Positions 22,906-30,085 of a stretch of DNA of 41,736 bases are shown piece by piece. Source of the DNA: Oceaniglobus indicus (GTDB taxonomy: Bacteria; Pseudomonadota; Alphaproteobacteria; Rhodobacterales; Rhodobacteraceae); contig NZ_NMZM01000014.1 in assembly GCF_002751875.1 (NCBI RefSeq), positions 1 to 41,736 of the forward strand, in the 5' to 3' direction. The notes below the pieces were generated by a model, which worked only from the letters and a program-made list of their open reading frames with translations, did not search any database and was not told where the DNA came from. The translations under genes were made by a program, and so were the position numbers. Position 1 is the first letter of the stretch. Every line of letters begins with the position of its first letter.

Positions 22906-23787
22906 ATGCCCCTGATAGGCTACGCGCGCGTTTCAACAGAGGATCAAACCCCCCTGCCCCAGTCGCAGGCCCTGAAATCCGCGGGCTGCGCCGAGATCCA
23001 TGAAGAACAGGCCTCGGGCGGCAATCGTGCGCGGCCGGTGCTTGCGCGGGTGTTAGAACGCATCGGCAAGGGCGACACGCTGGTTGTCGTGCGGATCGAC
23101 CGCCTCGCGCGATCCCTGTCGCATTTGCTGGAGGTGATCGAACGGCTGGAGGCCAAGGGTGCGTTCTTTCGTTCCATTCAGGACCCGATCGACACCGGAT
23201 CCCCGCAAGGCAAGTTCACGCTGCAGGTCTTGGGCGCTGCGGCCGAGTTCGAGCGCGCCCTGATCCGGGAACGCACCAAGGCCGGCCTCGCCAGCGCGCG
23301 CACAAAGGGCCGCGTGGGCGGGAACCCTGGGCTGCGTGCCAAAGACCCTGCTGCTCTTCGCAAAGTGCGGCTGGCGCGACAGGACGGCTACATGGAGCGT
23401 TTGAACGAGACGGCACAAGATTGGGTGCCCCACGTGCGCCGGTTGCGACCCGACTTGGCTTGGGAGGACGTGCTGCGCATCATCAACGGCCCCTTGCCCG
23501 AGGCGCGTCGCTGGACCCAAAGCCGCCTGCTGCGCGCTGTGAAGGCCTATGTCCGCGACGGCTTCCTGCCTACCGAGGTGCTGGCCCGCGCCGGGCGCCG
23601 CGAAACGGACGATCGCTTGCCCGCCATTATTGCTGGCATCAAGGGCGCAGATCCTGACATCACGCTTCAAGCGATCTGTGAACGGCTGGAATCTATGCGC
23701 GAACGCACGCCCCGTGGCCGAACGAGATGGCAGCCCTCATCGGTCAAGATGCTGTTGGAGCGAGCCGAGAGACTGGGAATGATTTAA
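22906..23787 (+). CDS. Serine recombinase, resolvase/invertase family
   Basis: The N-terminal catalytic domain begins MPLIGYARVSTEDQ with nucleophile S10. It continues with the active-site arginines in VVRIDRLARSLSHL, and the E-helix region AAEFERALIRERTKAGLA follows. The C-terminal half (to residue 293) is much longer than in simple resolvases and contains two repeated helical units (MERLNETAQDWVPHVRRL and LPAIIAGIKGADPDITLQ), so it may carry a duplicated DNA-binding module. I chose the ATG before PLIGYARVS; an upstream TTG would add an unrelated leader. Next to repABC, its likely job is to resolve plasmid multimers. Confidence 0.9.
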   Translation: MPLIGYARVSTEDQTPLPQSQALKSAGCAEIHEEQASGGNRARPVLARVLERIGKGDTLVVVRIDRLARSLSHLLEVIERLEAKGAFFRSIQDPIDTGSPQGKFTLQVLGAAAEFERALIRERTKAGLASARTKGRVGGNPGLRAKDPAALRKVRLARQDGYMERLNETAQDWVPHVRRLRPDLAWEDVLRIINGPLPEARRWTQSRLLRAVKAYVRDGFLPTEVLARAGRRETDDRLPAIIAGIKGADPDITLQAICERLESMRERTPRGRTRWQPSSVKMLLERAERLGMI

Positions 23788-23806
23788 GAGACTCAGATTC
23801 GTTCTT

Positions 23807-24028
23807 TGGAAGCAAAACCGCCTATGTGAATCGGGTACATCTTGCGTTTAAGAGATGGCAGCGACACAAGCACTTGACGCGCTGGATCCGCGAAATAAGA
23901 TAAGTCATTGTAAATAAATGATTTCACCGGATACCGGCCCACCATTTGAAAAAATCCTTGCCTGTCAAACGCTTTCCTGACATTTTTGCGGAAGAACGCT
24001 AACCATCAGTTTCCGGCGGTTTTGCGTT
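23807..24028. repeat. Long-spaced inverted repeat framing the repA promoter region
   Basis: GGAAGCAAAACCGCC near the left edge and GGCGGTTTTGCGTTCC at the right edge are inverse complements except for one inserted base, about 190 bp apart. The copies lie just after the recombinase gene and just before repA. They could bind RepA or mark an old insertion. No gene lies between them. Confidence 0.5.
23874..23921 (+). promoter_or_regulatory. Candidate repA promoter with adjacent operator dyad
   Basis: TTGACG at 23874-23879 and TAAGAT at 23896-23901, 16 bp apart, form a plausible promoter. Directly downstream is the inverted repeat TCATT-N7-AATGA (23905-23921), a good place for RepA autorepression, which is known for repABC operons. 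The leader to the repA start would be about 160 bases. Confidence 0.5.
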
Positions 24029-24069
24029 CCTTCTCAAGATAGACCCGGAAGACGGGCGGCGGGACGGGC

Positions 24070-25257
24070 ATGAACGAGCAGCGGATCAGAATGGATCAAA
24101 AGATCCAAACGATGGCGACACGTCTAAGCAAATCGCTTGATGTGAATATGCGCAAGTCGTTTCTACCTGATGAACGAAAGGCTCTCAGACGCTTCTCATC
24201 CACGGAAGTTGCCCAGATCCTCGGGGTAAGCCAAGATTTTTTGCGGAAGATGTTTTTCGAGGACAAGCTCGATCTCGGTGAAATCGAGACAGACGCCCGC
24301 GGCCGCAGGTTCTACACTGCAGAGCAAATCGATATAGCGCGCCACGAAATAGCCCGGTCAAGCACCAAGTTCCAGCATATCGTTCCTCGTCGTCGGGATG
24401 GGGAGCATATCCAGATCATTTCGATCGCCAACTTCAAAGGGGGCGCTGGGAAGACGACAACGGCGATTCATCTGGCCCAAAAGCTTGCCCTTGATGGTTA
24501 TCGAGTTCTGGCAATCGATCTCGACCCACAAGCCTCCATGACCACCATGTTCGGTTTCCGGCCGGAAATCGACTTCCCTGAGGCCGGAACGGTGTACGAT
24601 GCCCTTCGGTACGAGGACCCTATCCCATTTAGAGACGTTGTGCGCAAAACGTATTTCCACAACCTCGATCTAGCCGCGGCCGGCTTGTTGCTCTCTGAGT
24701 TCGAGACCGAAACCGCACACGCCCTTCGAAACAATATCAGGCCGCCGTTCTATCAGCGGCTTGCCCTTTGCATTAATGAAGTCGAGACAGACTACGACAT
24801 TGTCGTCATCGACTGCCCACCGCAACTCGGGTTTACCACACTATCGGCTTTGGTAGCGTCGACATCCCTAGTCGTCACTGTCATTCCAAGCATGCTTGAC
24901 GTCGCCTCGATGGCCCAATTCCTGCAGCTCACATCCAGCCTCATGGCAACAATTGCTGATGTGGGCGCATCGCCCGACTGGGACTTCATGAGATTTCTAA
25001 TCACTCGTTTCGAGCCCAATGACGGCCCCCAAACCCAGATGGCGGCTTTCCTGCGGACCATGTTCACGGATGACGTTCTTACTCAGCCTTTCCTGAAATC
25101 CTCCGCAGTCTCTGACGCTGGGCTCACGCAACAGACACTGTTCGAGATCGCCAGAACGGATTTTCATCGCCAGACGTACGATCGGGCTATCGAGTCCATC
25201 AACGGGGTTGTGGCGGAGGTCGAAGGGCTCATCAAAACGGCATGGGGGCGTAAGTAA
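24070..25257 (+). CDS. repA: RepA, ParA-type partition ATPase of a repABC plasmid
   Basis: The Walker-type ATPase that drives plasmid segregation with RepB and represses its own operon. The N-terminal region has a helix-turn-helix (FSSTEVAQILGVSQDFLRKMF). The deviant Walker A box is KGGAGKTT with K128, followed by AIDLDPQASMT and VIDCPPQLG. Its 395 residues are normal for the family. The start follows a GGGACGGG leader. The gene end overlaps repB by one base. A parS-like palindrome with one mismatch lies inside the gene at 24554-24569. Confidence 0.95.
   Translation: MNEQRIRMDQKIQTMATRLSKSLDVNMRKSFLPDERKALRRFSSTEVAQILGVSQDFLRKMFFEDKLDLGEIETDARGRRFYTAEQIDIARHEIARSSTKFQHIVPRRRDGEHIQIISIANFKGGAGKTTTAIHLAQKLALDGYRVLAIDLDPQASMTTMFGFRPEIDFPEAGTVYDALRYEDPIPFRDVVRKTYFHNLDLAAAGLLLSEFETETAHALRNNIRPPFYQRLALCINEVETDYDIVVIDCPPQLGFTTLSALVASTSLVVTVIPSMLDVASMAQFLQLTSSLMATIADVGASPDWDFMRFLITRFEPNDGPQTQMAAFLRTMFTDDVLTQPFLKSSAVSDAGLTQQTLFEIARTDFHRQTYDRAIESINGVVAEVEGLIKTAWGRK
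24554..24569. other. parS-like palindrome in repA (one mismatch)
   Basis: A 14-base palindrome, TTTCCGGCCGGAAA, inside a 16-base window that fits the alphaproteobacterial repABC parS form GTTNNNNGCNNNNAAC except that the last base is T. Two perfect relatives lie in repB and repC. Probable secondary RepB-binding site. Confidence 0.55.
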
Positions 25258-26327
25258 TGGCCCGCAAAGTCACATTCGACATTCCCGAGGATGAAGAAAA
25301 GCAGCAGAGCTCGTCGATTTCTCCGACTCGAACCCAGTCACGAGCCCCTGCCCTTTCGGGAATGGCCCGTTCTCTTCAGGATGCGGCACAATCTTCAATT
25401 CAAGAAATCAGTACCGACCTTATTGATGATTCCGAGTTCCAGGATCGTCTGGCCCTGGATGACGAAGATGACATCAGGGAACTGGCTGAAAGCATTGACA
25501 AGCAGGGACAGCTTATCCCGATACTTCTGAGCCCCGAAGGGGGGCGGTACAGGATCATCTATGGGCGCAGGCGATTAGCGGCCCTTCGACTTATTGGCAA
25601 GCCCGCAAAGGCTCTCATCAGAGGCTTGGATGAGGATCAAGCGATTCTTGCACAAGGCCAAGAAAACAGCTTCCGAAAAGACCTCAGCTGGATCGAGAAA
25701 GCCCTGTTTGCACGTTCTCTCATAGAGTCCGGCAAGGATGAGGGACTGGTCTGTGACGCCCTCAACATCGATCAGAAAGCCAGGAAAGCCGGTGACAAGC
25801 TCACGGGACTTGCTCGCATGAAACAAGTCACTTCCTGTATTCCGACTGAACTCATTCAAAAGATCGGGGCGGCACCCGGGGTTGGACGGGATCGTTGGTA
25901 TGCTGCCGCAAAGTCTTATGAGAGCCTTGGCTTCTCTGGAGATGAAGGGTTTCCGGCCGGAAACCGAGAATTCCATGATGCTCTCATGGAATCCAGAGGT
26001 TCAGGCAAGACCTCCGACGAACGCTTTGCGATCTTCGAAGGGCTCCTGAAACAGCACAAGCCCCCTGCCCCATCGGCAATCAAGACAAAACTCGGGATGG
26101 TGAAGGTCACCAAAAGAAACGTGATCATCACCGTCAAGAACGGAGATGACGGGCTTCATAAGTGGATCTCTGAGAATCCAGAGGCCGCTCTTCTCGCGTT
26201 GGCGAACGCGAAGGCCGCTGGTCCAGGGCAGATCATTACCCCGGAGAAAATGGAACCCATGGGTAACCCAGTCTCCGGCAGGGATCAGGATCTTGATGGT
26301 CCTGACATAGACGATAACGAAAACTGA
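25257..26327 (+). CDS. repB: RepB, ParB-type centromere-binding protein
   Basis: Binds parS and works with RepA in partition. The 356 residues include the ParB N-terminal box (DIRELAESIDKQGQLIPILL, then YRIIYGRRRLAALRLIG and AILAQGQENSFRKDLSWIEKA) and a central helix-turn-helix region around CDALNIDQKARKAG. The C-terminus is acidic (DQDLDGPDIDDNEN). It follows repA with a one-base overlap (TAATG). A perfect parS-like palindrome is embedded in its own coding sequence. The gap of about 120 bases to repC carries the antisense RNA. Confidence 0.94.
   Translation: MARKVTFDIPEDEEKQQSSSISPTRTQSRAPALSGMARSLQDAAQSSIQEISTDLIDDSEFQDRLALDDEDDIRELAESIDKQGQLIPILLSPEGGRYRIIYGRRRLAALRLIGKPAKALIRGLDEDQAILAQGQENSFRKDLSWIEKALFARSLIESGKDEGLVCDALNIDQKARKAGDKLTGLARMKQVTSCIPTELIQKIGAAPGVGRDRWYAAAKSYESLGFSGDEGFPAGNREFHDALMESRGSGKTSDERFAIFEGLLKQHKPPAPSAIKTKLGMVKVTKRNVIITVKNGDDGLHKWISENPEAALLALANAKAAGPGQIITPEKMEPMGNPVSGRDQDLDGPDIDDNEN
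25948..25965. other. parS-like palindrome in repB (perfect 18 bp)
   Basis: GGTTTCCGGCCGGAAACC reads the same on both strands and contains GTTNNNNGCNNNNAAC, the consensus for parS sites of repABC plasmids. The 14-base core recurs in repA and repC. Its position inside repB is unusual but fits reports that repABC parS sites vary in location. Confidence 0.75.
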
Positions 26328-26349
26328 GCAGAAAGGAGGACAGGCCAGA

Positions 26350-26403
26350 AAAGGAAAGACCCCCCGAAAGCAGTGCTTCCGAAGGGCCTCGATTAGCTTA
26401 GAC
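26350..26403 (-). ncRNA. Counter-transcribed RNA (incompatibility RNA) between repB and repC
   Basis: repABC plasmids limit RepC synthesis with a small antisense RNA from this spacer. On the minus strand I see TTGAAA (26438-26433), 17 bp, then TATCAA (26415-26410), giving a start near 26403. The transcript of about 54 bases ends in a hairpin whose arms on the plus strand are CCCCCGAAAGC and GCTTCCGAAGGG, followed on the minus strand by GTCTTTCCTTTTC. The sequence around GCAGTGCTTCC is typical of repABC antisense RNAs. The ends are estimates. Confidence 0.8.
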
Positions 26404-26449
26404 ACCTGATTGATACCCCGAAGCCGAATCGTTTTCAACACCGTTCGCG

Positions 26450-27532
26450 GTGAACGGGGAAGCTTTTTCAGCCGACATCATCATGAGACAGGTATTTTCT
26501 CACACACCCGCCTTGGCGGAACGATCTTCTGTACCCGGTACGAACCCGTACAGGGTCATCGAGCCGATCCGAGCGCTTCGCAAAGAACTCGGTCTGACAC
26601 CAAATGACCTGGTAACACTGCAGGCCTTGATCAGCTTCATGCCGAAGAAGGCCGGACAAACAGCTCCAATGACTATCGTCTTTCCCTCAAACGCATCATT
26701 GTCTGAGAGAACGAACGGCCTGAACGAGAGAACGATTCGACGGTGTATCGGACACCTCGTGGATGCCGGGCTGATCCAGCGCAGGGATAGCGCAACCCGC
26801 AAACGGTTCCCTCTTCGCTACGGTGGATTGATCAGAGATGCCTTTGGCTTCGATCTGCAGCCAATGTATGATCGGGAAAGAGAGCTCACCGAACACGCAG
26901 AACAGCTTGTGGGCGATCAGGAAAAGCTACGGTCGCTCAAGGCGGAGGCACTGGCTCTTCGTGTCGAGGCTTTGCGCCAAGCAAAGGATGTTGAGACTGT
27001 CTCATTTCTCCAAAACGTACGAAACATCCTACGCCGTGCAACTCTCAAAGCCGACGAAATCATAGAGCTTATCAAGAGGCTGGCAGAGTTGGTCGGAGCG
27101 ACCATCAGAGAGTTTCCGGCCGGAAACCATGACACTCAGGAAACAATGCCCGACCAAATGTCCGGCGACGACGGACAAAATGTCCGGCACGTAGAACCCA
27201 CAAGATTGAATATAAAAAAGGATAGAGCAGATGCGCAATGCACCTCTGGTTTTCAGGAACGCCGAGATCCGACAATTATGGCTTGGACGGACCTGAAAAA
27301 CGTATCGGACTTCTTCCCGGATGAACCAAGAGATCATCAATCAGTTCTCGAAATATTGGCCGATGTCGGAAAATTGCTAAGAATAGAACAAGGCAGGATC
27401 ATAAAACACCTTAGAGAACGAGGTCCAGGGCAGCTCCTTATTGCACTCGACGAATTAATTTTGAGAGCCAGCACAGGACAGGTGAAAAACAACAACGCCT
27501 ACCTCGACGCTATGATGAGGCAAGGAAACTGA
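26450..27532 (+). CDS. repC: RepC, replication initiator of a repABC plasmid
   Basis: Initiates replication at an origin that, in studied repABC plasmids, lies inside repC itself. The N-terminal domain has the family's conserved order: RVIEPIRALRKELGLTPNDLVTLQAL, then MTIVFPSNASLSERTNGLNERTIRRCIGHLVDAGLI (winged-helix DNA binding), then RRDSATRKRFPLRYGG. A variable hinge follows, and a C-terminal ...DFFPDEP...HLRERGPGQLLIALDE. The first in-frame start is GTG at 26450; ATG at 26483 gives an N-terminus (MRQVFSHTP) closer to known RepC proteins, and neither has a clear ribosome binding site. A parS-like palindrome and an AT-rich stretch lie in the hinge region. Confidence 0.93.
   Translation: MNGEAFSADIIMRQVFSHTPALAERSSVPGTNPYRVIEPIRALRKELGLTPNDLVTLQALISFMPKKAGQTAPMTIVFPSNASLSERTNGLNERTIRRCIGHLVDAGLIQRRDSATRKRFPLRYGGLIRDAFGFDLQPMYDRERELTEHAEQLVGDQEKLRSLKAEALALRVEALRQAKDVETVSFLQNVRNILRRATLKADEIIELIKRLAELVGATIREFPAGNHDTQETMPDQMSGDDGQNVRHVEPTRLNIKKDRADAQCTSGFQERRDPTIMAWTDLKNVSDFFPDEPRDHQSVLEILADVGKLLRIEQGRIIKHLRERGPGQLLIALDELILRASTGQVKNNNAYLDAMMRQGN
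27112..27127. other. parS-like palindrome in repC (perfect 16 bp)
   Basis: GTTTCCGGCCGGAAAC, a perfect palindrome matching GTTNNNNGCNNNNAAC, in the variable hinge part of repC. It is identical to the inner 16 bases of the repB site. Confidence 0.75.
27195..27232. other. AT-rich stretch in repC, candidate origin
   Basis: The sequence around AAGATTGAATATAAAAAAGG is the most AT-rich part of repC and lies in the hinge region, where the origin of repABC plasmids has been mapped in other members. No DnaA box that I would trust is visible. The call rests on family knowledge plus base composition. Confidence 0.4.
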
Positions 27533-27734
27533 TGCTCTTGCCACATAAACTCGACCGGCTGGTGAGTCTGCTTAGCCATCGAAGATCAAGAGACAAATGC
27601 GGCACACTTCAAACCATACGATCATCAAGAAGAAGAATGGTGGTTTGAAGGTTAACCCAGATCACCCGCGTCAGGTGCAGGTCTGGGATGTGATCAACTT
27701 ATCATGAAACAAGAAGCCATTCCAGGTTTGCTAG
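27533..27734. other. Spacer after repC, no intact gene
   Basis: I see no gene that I can support. A short frame at 27703-27789 (MKQEAIPGLLDVHRRLGPGGQPYRR) may be debris. An inverted repeat CCCAGA/TCTGGG at about 27657-27688 could form a hairpin and may serve as the repC terminator, although no T run follows. Confidence 0.4.
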
Positions 27735-28159
27735 ATGTTCACAGACGCCTCGGCCCAGGTGGCCAACCTTACCGCCGTCTTTGTCTGTGTTAATGCTTAT
27801 AACGCTGAGGGTGGCACAATGCTGCTCGATTGGCTGGTGACGGATGAAGAAGCGACCCATACCAAACTACTCTCCGAGTATCAGGCCTTGGAAAACGAGT
27901 ACGCTAGACAAGATGAACTCCCCCCGAGATCGATACGCAGCTTGGCGTGTTGGAAGCAGAGATCCAAAAGATCGAGATCCGGCCGATAGCCTTCAATCCG
28001 ACAGACATCGGGCGGGCAGGGGCCTTCGTCATGTTTGACCGCTACGGCGCGTTGGCAGTCTCTCGCGGCTACGACCACCTGACCTCGGACGAGTCCATTG
28101 AAGACGGCAACACCGCCTATGAGTACACCTACACTGAGACCGTGCGGCGGTTCGGATGA
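27735..28159 (+). pseudogene. Frameshifted C-terminal fragment of a large plasmid ParB-like protein
   Basis: Two overlapping frames together read as one protein piece: the first ends LLSEYQALENEYARQDELPP, and the second continues EIDTQLGVLEAEIQKIE...FNPTDIGRAGAFVMFDRYGALAVSRGY. This is the linker and RAG-x-x-V segment of the large ParB family, also present in the intact ParB of this plasmid (YSAEDLARAGVIASW). The frames join at a run of six C (27920-27925), where one base is missing relative to an open frame. The N-terminal DNA-binding half is absent. It is a diverged relative and not a recent copy of the intact gene, so it probably came from another plasmid. Confidence 0.7.
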
Positions 28160-28184
28160 CACATGGAAGGGCTCAACCCATCTC

Positions 28185-28217
28185 TTGCAGAATATCCAGA
28201 ATGTATGTATATTCTGG
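28185..28217 (+). promoter_or_regulatory. Toxin-antitoxin promoter with operator dyad
   Basis: TTGCAG (28185-28190), 17 bp, TATATT (28208-28213) form a good promoter. The inverted repeat CCAGAAT-N8-ATTCTGG (28196-28217) covers the -10 region. This is what autorepression by an antitoxin or toxin-antitoxin complex needs. The antitoxin start is 19 bases downstream. Confidence 0.8.
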
Positions 28218-28236
28218 ACAAATGGAGACCCTGATC

Positions 28237-28491
28237 ATGCATGAGCTTCCCGAGTTCAAGGCGGCCGACCTGACGCGGCACACAAGTGACCTGTTCGACG
28301 CGGCCATTCGGTCGCCGATTGCGATCACCAAACATCGCAAGCCGAAATTCGTGCTGATGAGCATGGACCAGTACCAGCACCTCACCCGGGGGGCCACGCA
28401 ACAGGCTCATATGGTTGACGAGATGCCCGAGGATCTCAAGGCGCTGATGATTGAAGGGCTCGAGCGGGACTTGACGCGGGCGGATGACTAA
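28237..28491 (+). CDS. Antitoxin, Phd/YefM-like
   Basis: 84 residues. It begins MHELPEFKAADLTRHTSDLFDAA and continues AIRSPIAITKHRKPKFVLMSMDQYQHL. The order of a short N-terminal DNA-binding part and the IT-K-x-x-K-P-x-(F)VL-x-S strand is that of Phd/YefM antitoxins (prevent-host-death family). The C-terminal part (EMPEDLKALMIEGL) should bind the toxin. GGAGA nine bases upstream favours this ATG over the in-frame ATG at 28222. The toxin start lies inside its last codons (eight-base overlap). The promoter has an operator dyad, so autoregulation is expected. Confidence 0.83.
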   Translation: MHELPEFKAADLTRHTSDLFDAAIRSPIAITKHRKPKFVLMSMDQYQHLTRGATQQAHMVDEMPEDLKALMIEGLERDLTRADD

Positions 28492-28900
28492 GCCTGCCGC
28501 TGGAGAGGTTTTCCGCTATCCGTTCCTGTGGAAACGCGAACAGATGGCGGGCGAGACCGAGGGCCGCAAGACGCGGCCTGTCTGTATCGCCGTCACTGTC
28601 GCCAAGTCCGATAGCGAGACCGTGGTGTTCATCCTGCCGATCACCACGCAGCCGCCCTTGCCATCGCGCAAGTTCATCGAGGTGCCACAGATCGAGTCGC
28701 AGCGCGTGGGGTTGGAAACCCATGTTCGCAAATGGGTCATGCTGGACGAGATCAACACCGATATTCTGGAGCGGTCCTATGTCTGGGAGGACCGCACGCC
28801 CATCGGCACGTTCAGTTCAGTCTTCACATCCAAAATCCAGTCCAGCCTGATCGCGCTTGCCAGGTCGGGCGGGGCATCCGTTGTCGATCGGCTGAAGTAA
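28484..28900 (+). CDS. Toxin, probably PemK/MazF-like endoribonuclease
   Basis: A 138-residue protein directly coupled to the Phd-like antitoxin. The segment GETEGRKTRPVCIAVTV, followed by a VFILPITTQPP strand, corresponds to the G-x-E-x5-RP-x-x-V and following strand of PemK/MazF toxins. The C-terminal ...IGTFSSVFTSKIQSSLIALA is consistent. Toxins of this family cut mRNA at short sequences. The family match is moderate, and the N-terminal FRYPFLWKREQ is unlike typical MazF. The pairing with a Phd-type rather than a MazE-type antitoxin is a mixed combination. It serves as a plasmid maintenance module. Confidence 0.7.
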   Translation: MTKPAAGEVFRYPFLWKREQMAGETEGRKTRPVCIAVTVAKSDSETVVFILPITTQPPLPSRKFIEVPQIESQRVGLETHVRKWVMLDEINTDILERSYVWEDRTPIGTFSSVFTSKIQSSLIALARSGGASVVDRLK

Positions 28901-28928
28901 TCTCGATCACTGCAGGGTCTGCCCAGCT

Positions 28929-29222
28929 TCACTTGTTCCCATCGATCCACTTCGACATCAGCTCCTTGTCGCGGAAGCATTCGTCCGGCACGGCGCGGCG
29001 CTTGATGCGGGCGAGGCGCTCGGCAAAGGCGACCTGCTTTGATGTCGGGCGGCTGTCCTGCGCGCCTGGGTTCAGTTTGGCTTGTGCGTCGATCCAGGCG
29101 CTCAGGGACCGCCGATCTTGCTGAACCTCCCACGGCAAAAGCGTCTGGTTGCGCAGGGCCAGCGACCGCGCATAGGCAATCTGCTTTGGCGTCGCGGGCA
29201 GGGCGTAAGTGGTGCTTTCCAT
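28929..29222 (-). CDS. Small two-repeat protein of unknown function
   Basis: 97 residues built of two copies of one helical unit. Copy one reads ATPKQIAYARSLALR then LSAWIDAQ; copy two reads PTSKQVAFAERLARIKR then MSKWIDGNK. The unit resembles short helical tails often attached to plasmid DNA-handling enzymes, but no function is established. A strong promoter precedes it on the minus strand (TTGTAT, 17 bp, TATACT at 29280-29252) and AAGGGAG lies before the ATG, so it is well expressed for a plasmid gene. Its end faces the toxin gene. It may bind nucleic acid (basic, helical), which is inference. Confidence 0.75.
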   Translation of the reverse strand: MESTTYALPATPKQIAYARSLALRNQTLLPWEVQQDRRSLSAWIDAQAKLNPGAQDSRPTSKQVAFAERLARIKRRAVPDECFRDKELMSKWIDGNK

Positions 29223-29251
29223 CAGGGAACTCCCTTCTTAGCTGGGCTTTC

Positions 29252-29280
29252 AGTATAGAACATAACGGGAACAAATACAA
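29252..29280 (-). promoter_or_regulatory. Promoter of the two-repeat protein gene
   Basis: On the minus strand TTGTAT and TATACT (five of six consensus bases) are separated by exactly 17 bp. The start codon is 30 bases downstream behind AAGGGAG. Confidence 0.75.
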
Positions 29281-29389
29281 GCCGCCTGCAGAAATCATGG
29301 GGTTTGAGAGGAAGAGGAGGGCCGGGGGAGGTCAGGCCTGAGGATGCCCGAAAGAGGGTGTCCGGGCCTGATCCTGTTCCTCATTGGGG

Positions 29390-29457
29390 TCTGATGCCAG
29401 AAAGTGCAGGATCCTGCGTTCTCATGAGCTTCGCATTTAACAATCTCCGGCATCAGA
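29390..29457. other. Structured non-coding element between divergent genes
   Basis: The 352-base gap 29223-29574 holds no gene. Within it, TCTGATGCC (29390-29398) and GGCATCAGA (29449-29457) form a perfect 9-bp outer stem. Inside that stem are the palindrome GCAGGATCCTGC (29406-29417) and the smaller palindrome CTCATGAG. Folded as single strand this would be a branched structure. It could be a small RNA, a leader element of the downstream gene, or a single-strand or replication-associated site. A second hairpin, TGAGGG/CCCTCA (29502-29523), follows. Confidence 0.5.
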
Positions 29458-29574
29458 TCCCTAACGAGTGAAAGTGTCCTTCGGGTTTTGTGACTGACGG
29501 ATGAGGGCCTTTGGGGTCCCTCAGATGGGTCCGGGCCGGATTCCGGTCTGTCTTTCCTGATGAAGGGCATTCCG

Positions 29575-30045
29575 ATGCAAACAGGTGTTTTGCGCGTGTT
29601 GCGCGCGACCGCTGCCTGGTGGTGGCGACACAAGGAACTACGCCGAACCGGCCAGACGGGGCAGGCACAACGGCTCGAGCGCGAGACTGTCCTGCGTGAC
29701 CTCGGCTATCTGAAGCAGGCGGCGTCATTGCCAAACGCGCATGTGATCTGCGGAGAGGGTGGAACATTCATCCATCTCGGTTGGACCACCGTGTCGACCT
29801 TCGCGCCCATCGAGCGCTTTCCCTTGGCCGCTCTTGCGGTCGCACGTGGCACGCCGTTCATCGATATCCGACCCGTCACCGATCTCATCACCTTCGCGAA
29901 CCTGCCGCGGGTGGCGCGGGACGGATCGGTCGACCCTGACTCTTCGGGTCCCGGCCAGTCCGTGTCGCTGACCACCTACATCGACATGGTCGAAGCCCTC
30001 GGTGCCAGGATCGCCAACGATCCGCGCCCCTGTCGGTCAACCTAG
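29575..30045 (+). CDS. Protein of unknown function, 156 aa
   Basis: I do not recognise a family. The protein starts MQTGVLRVLRATAAWWWRH (basic, tryptophan-rich, amphipathic) and continues with a soluble mixed region (LPNAHVICGEGGTFIHLGW; FIDIRPVTDLITFANLPRVA). I prefer the ATG at 29575, since AAGGG lies seven bases upstream; an in-frame ATG at 29560 has no such signal. It stands first in the plus-strand backbone series, 40 bases before ardC, so both may share one message. Confidence 0.65.
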   Translation: MQTGVLRVLRATAAWWWRHKELRRTGQTGQAQRLERETVLRDLGYLKQAASLPNAHVICGEGGTFIHLGWTTVSTFAPIERFPLAALAVARGTPFIDIRPVTDLITFANLPRVARDGSVDPDSSGPGQSVSLTTYIDMVEALGARIANDPRPCRST

Positions 30046-30085
30046 TCACCACTCCCTCTCACCAAAACTCGAAAGGAGGCCAGCC

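Noticed and set aside
27532-27648. 38-codon frame overlapping the repC stop
   Set aside because: No motif, no ribosome binding site and poor codon usage.
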